Assembly (NCBI RefSeq): GCF_900109045.1
Contig: NZ_FNYL01000002.1
Coordinates: 62,001 to 126,000 of the forward strand
DNA from: Dyadobacter sp. SG02
GTDB lineage: Bacteria > Bacteroidota > Bacteroidia > Cytophagales > Spirosomataceae
Direction: 5' to 3'
Length of the DNA stretch: 64,000 bases
Shown here: one piece after another, positions 35,528 to 43,406 of the stretch
How the letters are laid out: each line of letters opens with the position of its first letter
How positions within the stretch are numbered: the first letter of the stretch is position 1
Notes under the pieces: generated by a model
Databases searched by the model: none
What the model saw: only the letters and a program-made list of their open reading frames with translations
Told to the model about the DNA's origin: nothing
Position numbers and translations under genes: made by a program

Positions 35528-36058
35528 ATGAAAAATTTGGCAATTACCACCGAAGATCAAAACGCAGCATTGATATCGGAACCTGCATTGGCAAAACTGG
35601 CTGCCAAAATCGAACAATTGGACCTTCCATTCCGGGTAATGCTTACGGCTATGACCGTGATGCTGCTCTGGGCGGGCGCCTATAAAATGACGGATCCCGG
35701 CTCGGAAGGCATTGAAGTCCTGGTCAACAATAGTCCGCTCATCAGCTGGCATTTTCAGCTTTTCGGCGTGCACGCCGGAGGCGATCTGATCGGTTTGACC
35801 GAAATCGTAGCCGCTTTGCTTATGCTTGCAGGGCTTTTCCGTCCCCAGGCTGGCATTGTGGGCGGCAGCATTGCGGTAATGATGTTTTTTGTTACCAGTA
35901 CGATGCTTATTACCACACCGGACGCCATTACGCACGTGAATGGCGTAGGTTATATGAGCTTTTTGGGGCTGTTCCTGTATAAAGACCTGCTGGCTCTGGG
36001 CGTTTCGCTTTACCTGATCACCCGGTTCGGCCGGAGAGCCGCGGCCCACAAAGGTTGA
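35528..36058 (+). CDS. RclC/YkgB-like membrane protein (DUF417)
   Basis: 176 residues with four membrane spans. The pattern (LLWAGAYKMTDPGSEGIEVL, then NNSPLISWHF, then GLTEIVAALLMLAGLF) matches the YkgB/DUF417 family. E. coli RclC, of this family, is part of the reactive-chlorine response under the AraC-type activator RclR. Here too an AraC-type regulator is encoded just downstream, and AhpD-like genes flank the pair, so an oxidant-defence role is likely. The gene is followed by a strong hairpin terminator and preceded by the repeated element. The family is fairly confident; orthology to rclC is an inference. Confidence 0.8.
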   Translation: MKNLAITTEDQNAALISEPALAKLAAKIEQLDLPFRVMLTAMTVMLLWAGAYKMTDPGSEGIEVLVNNSPLISWHFQLFGVHAGGDLIGLTEIVAALLMLAGLFRPQAGIVGGSIAVMMFFVTSTMLITTPDAITHVNGVGYMSFLGLFLYKDLLALGVSLYLITRFGRRAAAHKG

Positions 36059-36100
36059 AAGTATTCTTATCTTGCTAATACCGTTAGGTAAGACTGCGAT

Positions 36101-36138
36101 GACAATGCCGGCACCGAATATTCCGTGCCGGCATTGTC
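36101..36138 (+). terminator. Rho-independent terminator after the RclC-like gene
   Basis: GACAATGCCGGCAC (36101-36114) and GTGCCGGCATTGTC (36125-36138) form a perfect 14 bp stem; the loop itself contains GAATATTC. A T-rich run (TGTTTATTTATT) follows. The hairpin also shows that the AraC gene downstream does not start at the in-frame ATG 36125. Confidence 0.85.
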
Positions 36139-36193
36139 TGTTTATTTATTCCGTCTGTTTGATTTAAATTGTATTTGTTCAACTTTCTTACTC

Positions 36194-37045
36194 ATGCTGC
36201 ACCAGCTGACGCACCCGCATACCAATGCCCAGTTCAGGCTCGTATATGACCAGACCGATTTCGATCGCATTTTCTACGGCCGGGACCGGAAAGATAAGCT
36301 ATTGACCATCGCCTGGAACCGCGGGGCGACCCAGAAAGCCACGATCGATAATGTGCATTATGAATTCCCGGCTAACTCGGTGCTATGCCTGATGGTCAAT
36401 GAAAGTTTTCATTTTGAGAGGCCTTCGGATATTGTAGCCTGGCAGTTCAACAGGGATTTTTACTGCATCGTCAACCACGATAAGGAGGTAAGCTGCGTAG
36501 GTTTTCTCTTTTATGGTTCAGGGCAGCGGATGTTCATGGCTATTGACGAGAAGCATCAGAGAAAGCTGGACCTGCTGTTACAGGTTTTCAAGGACGAGTT
36601 TGAAATGCCCGATCCGATCCAGGGTGAAATGATGCTGGCGCTGCTCAAACGTTTGATCATCATCGTAACCCGGCTTGCCAGGGAGCAGTACATTTCTGAG
36701 CAGGACCTGTCATCGGACAAACTGGATATCGTCCGAAAATACAATTTGCTTGTCGAGAACCATTACCGGCATCAGCATCAGGTGAAATTCTACGCCGATC
36801 AGCTCAACAAGTCGCCCAAAACGCTCTCCAACCTCTTTGCATTGTATAATCACAAAAGTCCTTTACAGGTAATCCAGGAGCGGGTGACACTCGAAGCGCG
36901 GCGGCTATTCTATTATACCGACAAAACTGCCAAGGAGATTGCCTACGAGATCGGTTTTGAGGACGCCAACCATTTCAGTAAATTTTTCAAGAAGCAGACC
37001 GGGCAGTCACCGACCGATTTCAAGAAGCTCAATCCGCTTATCTGA
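36194..37045 (+). CDS. AraC-family transcription regulator between oxidative-stress genes
   Basis: 283 residues from ATG 36194; the upstream in-frame ATG at 36125 lies inside a terminator stem. The N-terminal half is a cupin-like sensing domain (FYGRDRKDKLLTIAWNRGAT, then NSVLCLMVNESFHFERPSD). The C-terminal pair of helix-turn-helices includes QVKFYADQLNKSPKTLSNLF and AKEIAYEIGFEDANHFSKFF, then KKQTGQSPTDFKKL, the AraC signature. It lies between the two copies of a conserved upstream element and between the RclC-like and second AhpD-like genes, making it the likely regulator of both. No ligand residues can be named. Confidence 0.9.
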   Translation: MLHQLTHPHTNAQFRLVYDQTDFDRIFYGRDRKDKLLTIAWNRGATQKATIDNVHYEFPANSVLCLMVNESFHFERPSDIVAWQFNRDFYCIVNHDKEVSCVGFLFYGSGQRMFMAIDEKHQRKLDLLLQVFKDEFEMPDPIQGEMMLALLKRLIIIVTRLAREQYISEQDLSSDKLDIVRKYNLLVENHYRHQHQVKFYADQLNKSPKTLSNLFALYNHKSPLQVIQERVTLEARRLFYYTDKTAKEIAYEIGFEDANHFSKFFKKQTGQSPTDFKKLNPLI

Positions 37046-37097
37046 AAGCTTCGAAAGGGGCTAGGCAAGCTGTTTCGGAATGAACAGAACCAGCAAT

Positions 37098-37176
37098 CGG
37101 GAAAAGCCGACTGTTCTTCGGGCAATATCGCCATTCTCTCAAGCGCTGATTCGCCGGACCTTTGGAACATCAAAAT
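37098..37176 (+). promoter_or_regulatory. Repeated upstream element, copy B (before the second AhpD-like gene)
   Basis: This is the second copy of the element described at 35423-35501, with all conserved blocks at identical spacing. It ends 28 bp before ATG 37205, nearly the same distance as copy A from its gene. That constant distance suggests activator sites placed at a fixed position relative to the promoter. Confidence 0.65.
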
Positions 37177-37204
37177 TGATCACAAAATCAAACTTCCAAA
37201 GACG

Positions 37205-37738
37205 ATGAAAACGTTCAACATCCCCACCCGCGAAACAGTATCGGCCAGTAACCAGGCGCTTTTTGACAACCTTACCAAAGTGGCGGGCAAAGTCCCTAAC
37301 CTTTATGCGGCGCTCGCCAATTCCGATCACGCATTGGCTAACTATCTCACATTGCAAAACGGTAAAACATCGCTTCGCGCGAAAGAACGCGAGGTGATCA
37401 ATCTCGTAGTGAGCCAGGTAAATGAATGTCTGTACTGTTTGAGCGCCCATACTGCTATCGCCAAATTGCAGGGTTTTTCCGAAGAGCAGATTATTGAAAT
37501 CCGCAAAGCCCAGATCACTTTCGATGGCAAACTGGATGCATTGGCCAAACTCGTGAAGGCGGTCACCGAAAATAAAGGCCATACCGTGCCTGAACTGCTT
37601 GAAGCATTTTACCAGGCTGGGTACAATGAGGGCAACCTGGCCGATGTAGTAATCGGGATAGGGGACAAAATCATGACCAATTACCTTTTTGCCCTGACTG
37701 AGGTGCCCATCGATTTTCCGATCGCTGCACAGGTTTGA
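37205..37738 (+). CDS. AhpD-like/carboxymuconolactone decarboxylase family protein 2
   Basis: 177 residues, colinear with the copy at 34.85 kb. The redox motif ECLYCLSAHTA and the stretches LRAKEREVINLVVSQVNE and DALAKLVKAVTENKGH are shared. Differences cluster at the N-terminus and in the loops. It should be a cytoplasmic peroxide- or oxidant-handling enzyme with a CxxC pair. Unlike the first copy, which follows an SDR-fold gene, this one stands alone behind the repeated regulatory element and so shares control with the RclC-like gene. The duplication plus different promoters suggests division between basal and induced expression. Confidence 0.88.
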   Translation: MKTFNIPTRETVSASNQALFDNLTKVAGKVPNLYAALANSDHALANYLTLQNGKTSLRAKEREVINLVVSQVNECLYCLSAHTAIAKLQGFSEEQIIEIRKAQITFDGKLDALAKLVKAVTENKGHTVPELLEAFYQAGYNEGNLADVVIGIGDKIMTNYLFALTEVPIDFPIAAQV

Positions 37739-37783
37739 ACAGTCAACAAGTAAAAATATTGTTCGCAGTAATGATCCATCACT

Positions 37784-37819
37784 GAATCCGCGCAAAGCTA
37801 TGTGCTTTGGCGCGGATTC
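37784..37819 (+). terminator. Hairpin after the second AhpD-like gene
   Basis: GAATCCGCGCAAAGC pairs with GCTTTGGCGCGGATTC with one bulged G and a 5-base loop, a stem of about 15 bp located 45 bp after the stop. No good U-tract follows, so termination efficiency is uncertain, but its position fits the end of this transcription unit. Confidence 0.55.
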
Positions 37820-38236
37820 CGCGCGTTTAGACGGGATGTCCCGGAATACCATCGGCAGTGTGACGATATGCTCATCCTATCAACCTGTCTATCACTCACG
37901 TGTCTGGCAACGAGTGGAAGTATCATATCAATGCCAATACTTGGTAACGTCCGCTAATCCAGCCTGAATGCAAAAAGACATTGAAAGCGGACACAGGTTG
38001 TCCGAATTTGAACAGAAAAGTCGATGAAATGCAATTTGGGCGCGATCTAGGACGGTTTTTTTAGTTTGGTATGGTAGTTGATACTGTTCTCAGGATACGG
38101 CGATTACCCGTGGTTAGTGGGATTCACATTGATACAATCATATTTTTCTTGGCCTTTCTTTCTGTCACATCGCAAGATAAATTAGCCGTTTCTAAGCCAG
38201 TTACATTGTTGGCTACTTCCAAAGCTTCACCTGACT
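37820..38236 (+). other. Intergenic region before the permease genes
   Basis: No gene or fragment is recognised in these 417 bases. It should hold the promoter for the first FtsX/MacB permease gene. No clear -33/-7 pair was identified. Confidence 0.4.
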
Positions 38237-40615
38237 ATGTTTAAAAACTATTTAAAAATCTCATGGCGCAATATCGCTGCCAACAAATTGTACAGCACGA
38301 TTAATTTGGTAGGGTTGGCGATTGGTATGTGTGTTTGTTTTTTCTGCGCGATGTTTGTGCATTTTGAACTTAGTTATGATAGTGGAAATCAGAAGGCCGA
38401 CAGGCTTTACCGGCTTGTGACGGATGTGAAAACCGAGTCGGGGACCGACTATAAAAGTACATTGGGCGGAATGGCCCCTCTCATACAACAGTCGCTTCCC
38501 GAAGTGAAAGGCGCAACAAGAATCTTTCCGGATTACCTGGTCGTACAGAGGGATAAAAACATGTATGCCGAGGAAAATGTGGCATATGCAGATCCTTCTA
38601 TTTTTTCTCTTTTTACAATACCACTACTTAGCGGCGACCCATCGAAAGTGTTGGAGTCTCCGTCAAGTATTGTCTTGTCCGAAACCGCGGCGCATAAATA
38701 TTTCGGTCAGCAACCTGCTACTGGGAAAATTTTGATGTTGAATGGAAGAGATACGGTGCACGTTACGGGAGTCATGAGGGACATGCCTGTAAATAGTCAT
38801 TTTCGCACAGACTATCTGCTTCCGGTAACAAAGCTCGGCAAGGAATGGGACAGCAACTGGAAACGGTTTTTCTTTTACACCTATCTCGAACTAGGCCCAA
38901 ATCCGGACATTGCAGGACTCAACAGCAAGATTACCAAGCTGGTGAAGGAGCATACCGACCAGACGCAGTCAACCTATGAACTTTTCCTCGAACCGTTGAG
39001 AAGCGTTTACCTGGACGGCAAGCCCCGGGGCACAAGGACGGGAACTTCTTCATCGGGAAGCAGACAGAATGTCTACATTATTTCGGTTATATCCTTACTG
39101 GTCCTTTTTGTTTCCTGTTTCAACTTCGTGAATCTGACCACGGCCTTCTCGGTGCGCAGAATGAAGGAGATTGGTGTGAGGAAGGTATTGGGCGGGAATC
39201 GAAAACAACTGATCGTTCAATTCCTGCTCGATTCGGTTTTAATCAGTGGCCTGGCATCGCTTGCGGCGATATTGCTGATACTGTCCCTGGCCCCGGCATT
39301 TAATGCATTGGCCGGGAAAATCATCATTGACAGCCGTATTCATCTTACCCAGGCGCTGATGATGCTACTGCCGGGCGCGCTAATTGTTGGCATAATGGCT
39401 GGAATATATCCCGCTATTTTTCTTTCGAATGGCCGGACGATCAACAGCTTGAAAGGCGTACTTATGCCGGTTACCCGAGGGTTGAGCCTCAATAAAGTCC
39501 TTATTGTTTCTCAATTTACAGTCGCTGTCGCATTGATCATCGCCACAGCGATCATATACCAACAGCTTGATTTCATGAAGAATCATGAGCCCGGGTTTAA
39601 AAAGGATCATTTGCTGGTTGTGGATTTTCAGTTTGACGGGCAGGTATCCAAGCAATCCCCGGTCCTGAAACATTTGATTGGCGGGCTGGATGGTTCAACA
39701 GCAGTCAGTCTGTCGTCGAGCATACCTGGCCGGGCAAATCATACTTATCCTACTCAGATACAAAACAGCAGGTCTGAATTGCAGGAACTTCAAGCCGACG
39801 CCTATTTCATAGACCACGATTTTCTTAAACATTATCAAATTCAAATGGTGGCAGGCCGGCCTTTTGACCGGGGGCTGGGTTCCGACTCGACAGAGGCTAT
39901 GCTCATCAATGAATCTGCCTGTAAAGCACTCGGTTTTGACAGCCCCGAAAAGGCCATCGGGAAGAGATTCCAGCAATTGAACCGAAAGGGTACGATCATC
40001 GGCGTGACGAAGGATTTCCATTATCACACGCTTCGGGAAACCGTACGGCCCCTGACTTTCCGTGTCGCCCCGGGCTTTTTTACGTTCGTTAGCATTTCTT
40101 TGCCCAACCGGTCGGTAGCCGAAACGGTTGCTAAATTAAAAGCCCAATGGAACACAGTCATTCCAAACGTGCCCTTTACCTATTTTTTTGCCGACGAAGC
40201 TTATCATGCACAATACGTGGCCGAAGCACAGTTTGGCGCATTTTTCGCGTTGCTCGCCGGTATCGCGGTTTTCCTTTCGTGTCTGGGGCTGGTTGGTATC
40301 TCTACGCTTAACATCAGCCGCAGAACTGCCGAAATTGGCATACGCAAAGTTTTAGGGGCTACGGCCACTGAAATACTTGCATTGCTGACCAAAGACCTTT
40401 TCTGGCAAATAGCTGCCGCACTTTTAATAGCGACTCCCTGCTCCTGGTATATGATGGCGCGATGGCTGCAAAGTTATGCCTATCAAACAAAAATAAGTCC
40501 CTGGCTTTTCGTTGCGTCCGCATTTGTTGCTGTCTTCATTGCGTTTTTGACGGTGTGTTTTCAAAGTATTAAGGCAGCGCTGATGGTTCCCGTAGAGGCC
40601 ATACGGAGCGAGTGA
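38237..40615 (+). CDS. MacB/FtsX-type ABC transporter permease 1
   Basis: 792 residues. The typical start MFKNYLKISWRNIAANKLYS leads into the first membrane span. A periplasmic MacB core domain (about 45-250) follows, then a three-span FtsX domain (about 280-425), a second periplasmic domain, and a final three-span FtsX domain with RRTAEIGIRKVLGATATEIL. This double-FtsX layout is the Bacteroidota form of lipoprotein-releasing/MacB-like permeases, which move envelope stress instead of substrate through the membrane. No ATPase gene lies beside it. Two paralogues follow on the same strand with gaps of about 200 bp, so each may have its own promoter. Substrate unknown. Confidence 0.9.
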   Translation: MFKNYLKISWRNIAANKLYSTINLVGLAIGMCVCFFCAMFVHFELSYDSGNQKADRLYRLVTDVKTESGTDYKSTLGGMAPLIQQSLPEVKGATRIFPDYLVVQRDKNMYAEENVAYADPSIFSLFTIPLLSGDPSKVLESPSSIVLSETAAHKYFGQQPATGKILMLNGRDTVHVTGVMRDMPVNSHFRTDYLLPVTKLGKEWDSNWKRFFFYTYLELGPNPDIAGLNSKITKLVKEHTDQTQSTYELFLEPLRSVYLDGKPRGTRTGTSSSGSRQNVYIISVISLLVLFVSCFNFVNLTTAFSVRRMKEIGVRKVLGGNRKQLIVQFLLDSVLISGLASLAAILLILSLAPAFNALAGKIIIDSRIHLTQALMMLLPGALIVGIMAGIYPAIFLSNGRTINSLKGVLMPVTRGLSLNKVLIVSQFTVAVALIIATAIIYQQLDFMKNHEPGFKKDHLLVVDFQFDGQVSKQSPVLKHLIGGLDGSTAVSLSSSIPGRANHTYPTQIQNSRSELQELQADAYFIDHDFLKHYQIQMVAGRPFDRGLGSDSTEAMLINESACKALGFDSPEKAIGKRFQQLNRKGTIIGVTKDFHYHTLRETVRPLTFRVAPGFFTFVSISLPNRSVAETVAKLKAQWNTVIPNVPFTYFFADEAYHAQYVAEAQFGAFFALLAGIAVFLSCLGLVGISTLNISRRTAEIGIRKVLGATATEILALLTKDLFWQIAAALLIATPCSWYMMARWLQSYAYQTKISPWLFVASAFVAVFIAFLTVCFQSIKAALMVPVEAIRSE

Positions 40616-40822
40616 TATGTAGTCACGTATTGAAGTATCCGGTGTCTGATTCACCTTGCGGCAAATTTTTCGGTCCGGTTCCTGCAACCATTTCGAAAAG
40701 TCCCATCATAGTTGGGAAATCGAAAAATCAGAACCAATGAAAAATCTCAGCGCTTTGGCGGGAATAATGGTGGTTAGTCCCGCGCTTGACACCGCAGTTT
40801 TGAAAATTATCCGGACAAGGTA

Positions 40823-43207
40823 ATGCTTCGAAACTATTTAAAGGTAGCGGTCCGCTCCCTGCTCCAAAACAGACTGTATGCAGCCCTGAACGTTTTCGGA
40901 CTTTCGCTGGGCATTACTTGTGCGCTGATCATTTACATGGTTGTCAGGTATCACCTGAGCTTCGACAATTTTCATAGCAATGCAACAAATATTTACCGGG
41001 TCGTCACAGAGAGGCGAGGTGAAGTTGTCACTTATGAACCGGGCGTACCGGCACCGCTGGGAAAGGCTTTCCGGCAGGATTATGATTTTGCGGAAGTCGT
41101 TGCCCGGACAGCCACATTTGAAGATATACAAGTTACCGTTGAAGGCGCTGTCCAAAAAAGCCGGTACAAGGAACCTGGCGGGGTTGCATTTGTAGAACAT
41201 CCGTACTTCACAATCTTTCATTTCCCCTTCGAGAGCGGAAACGCTGCACTGGCACTTTCGGAGCCCAATACGGCGGTGATTACCCGGCGTCTTGCGAGAA
41301 AGTATTTTGGAAACGATAACCCGATCAACAAAAGGATACGGTTTGCCCGTAACATTTCCGTCCGAATCACGGGAATTCTGAAAGACCTGCCTTCAAACAG
41401 CTATCAGAAAACTGAAATTTTCGTGTCTTATAATACATTGGGGCAACAAAGCGAATGGCTGGCTGCTGAGGACTCCTGGAACGGCATCAGCGACGCAATG
41501 AAGTGCTATGTGAAGCTACGTCCGCAAGTAGATCCGAGTATCGTCGAGCGTGCCTTGCAAAGTTATGCATCCAAATTCCGGCCGGATTTAAAAAAAGTCC
41601 ATCATTACAAGCTTCAACCACTCTCAGAGTTTCATTTTGATGCAAAATATGGCGGAAAGGTAGAGAAGAAGAACTTATGGATACTTGCCCTGATCGGCCT
41701 GTTTCTGGTTACCACTGCCTGTGTCAATTTTATCAACCTGGCGACAGCTCAGGCCATCAAACGGACAAAGGAAGTCGGCGTCAGAAAGGCAATGGGAGGA
41801 TTGCGTAGCCAATTATTCGGGCAATTCATTACGGAAACAGCGCTCATTACAATCATCGCATTCGTTGTCGCAACAGGTATAACGGTTACGATTCTTCCGC
41901 AAGTAAGCAACTGGTTTGAAATACCTCTGAGCCTTGGTTTGATCGCCGATCCTTACTTAGCGGGCTTTGCCTTGTTGCTTGTCGTGCTGATAACGTTGAT
42001 TGCAGGCTCGTACCCAGGTATAGTCGCGAGCGGGTTCCAGCCTATCATCGCATTAAAAGGAAAAATATCCCATCAAAACCTGCACGGGTTAGACATCCGG
42101 CGAGTCCTGATCATTATCCAGATTGTACTCGTGCAGGCCCTTATTATGTCAATGATCGTGATCATCCGTCAAATGGAGTATGTCCGGAAATCTGACCTTG
42201 GTTTTAGCAGGGATGCTATCATAACGTTACCGATCGCCTCTGGCCATCAGAAAGCGAAAACTGTAAAACTTGAAATGGAGCAGATCAATGGGGTTGGAAA
42301 TATAACACTATGCTACGCCCCGCCTGCCTCCAATGACCGGAACTGGACTACTACCCCTTACTATGACCATGACCCTTCCGGAGAACCGTTCCAGGTATCG
42401 GTTAAAGCTGCTGACGCTGATTTTATCAAGACTTTCGGGTTGACGTTGATAGCCGGACGAAATATGTCGACCTCCGATTCAATACGGGAATTTATTGTCA
42501 ATGAGGCATTCGTAAAAAAACTAAACCTTGCTTCCCCCGAAAACGTGCTGGGAAAAACGCTGGACATCAATGAAAACAAAGGGCTGATCGTAGGAGTTGT
42601 ACGGGACTTCCACGACTTGTCTTTTCACAATGACATTAACCCTGTCGCCATATTCGCCGCACCAGATCTTTATATGGCTTATGCTGTAAAAGTCAATACA
42701 CGGGATTTGGAGGGAATATTAAATTTGCTCGAAAGAATTTGGCGTACGAACCATCCTGAGACCTTATTTGAGTATGAATTTTTGGATGATGATTTGGCCA
42801 GCTTTTACAAAACGGAAGCGCTTATGTTCAAACTCGGCCTGGTATTCGCTGCGCTGGCTATGGCGATCGGTTGCCTTGGTCTTTATGGCTTGATATCATT
42901 TATGACAGCCCGGAAAAAGCAGGAGATCGGGATTCGCAAAGTTTTGGGAAGCACAGTCGGGCAAATCGTCTGGATTTTCGGCAAAGAGTATGTGTACTTA
43001 ATCGCAGCAGCATTTCTCATAGCAGCTCCCGTGGTATGGTGGTCAATGCAGAAATGGCTCAACGGTTTCAAATTCAAAATCGAGCTTGGCCCGGGTGTTT
43101 TGATTTGGGGGCTGCTGGCAACCTTCGTAGTGGCATTCCTGACAACCGGCTATCAGGCGGTAAGGGCAGCCCTGCAAAACCCGATCGACAGCCTGCAAAA
43201 TAACTAA
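40823..43207 (+). CDS. MacB/FtsX-type ABC transporter permease 2
   Basis: 794 residues with the same double MacB-core/FtsX architecture as its neighbours. It has an N-terminal span after MLRNYLKVAVRSLLQNRLYA, a first FtsX domain carrying RTKEVGVRKAMGGLRSQLFG, and a last FtsX domain with ARKKQEIGIRKVLGSTVGQI. It is the most divergent of the three in the periplasmic domains, suggesting a distinct partner. All eight expected spans can be traced and no frameshift is seen. A cognate ATPase must be supplied from elsewhere in the genome. Confidence 0.9.
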   Translation: MLRNYLKVAVRSLLQNRLYAALNVFGLSLGITCALIIYMVVRYHLSFDNFHSNATNIYRVVTERRGEVVTYEPGVPAPLGKAFRQDYDFAEVVARTATFEDIQVTVEGAVQKSRYKEPGGVAFVEHPYFTIFHFPFESGNAALALSEPNTAVITRRLARKYFGNDNPINKRIRFARNISVRITGILKDLPSNSYQKTEIFVSYNTLGQQSEWLAAEDSWNGISDAMKCYVKLRPQVDPSIVERALQSYASKFRPDLKKVHHYKLQPLSEFHFDAKYGGKVEKKNLWILALIGLFLVTTACVNFINLATAQAIKRTKEVGVRKAMGGLRSQLFGQFITETALITIIAFVVATGITVTILPQVSNWFEIPLSLGLIADPYLAGFALLLVVLITLIAGSYPGIVASGFQPIIALKGKISHQNLHGLDIRRVLIIIQIVLVQALIMSMIVIIRQMEYVRKSDLGFSRDAIITLPIASGHQKAKTVKLEMEQINGVGNITLCYAPPASNDRNWTTTPYYDHDPSGEPFQVSVKAADADFIKTFGLTLIAGRNMSTSDSIREFIVNEAFVKKLNLASPENVLGKTLDINENKGLIVGVVRDFHDLSFHNDINPVAIFAAPDLYMAYAVKVNTRDLEGILNLLERIWRTNHPETLFEYEFLDDDLASFYKTEALMFKLGLVFAALAMAIGCLGLYGLISFMTARKKQEIGIRKVLGSTVGQIVWIFGKEYVYLIAAAFLIAAPVVWWSMQKWLNGFKFKIELGPGVLIWGLLATFVVAFLTTGYQAVRAALQNPIDSLQNN

Positions 43208-43406
43208 TACAGTTTTTGCGGGAGAATGATAGAATCGACGGTAAGTATCCCGGAATTTCAAAAATCAATTCAAATGAATGGCCTTTGGTCCGTTAGGTTC
43301 AGAATTCGTAGAAAATAGGAGCGTCATGCAACCTGATTAAGCTATTTGTCATCTCGCAGACAGGATATTAAGGATAGTATCTGAACCACTTCACTTCCAA
43401 AGAATC

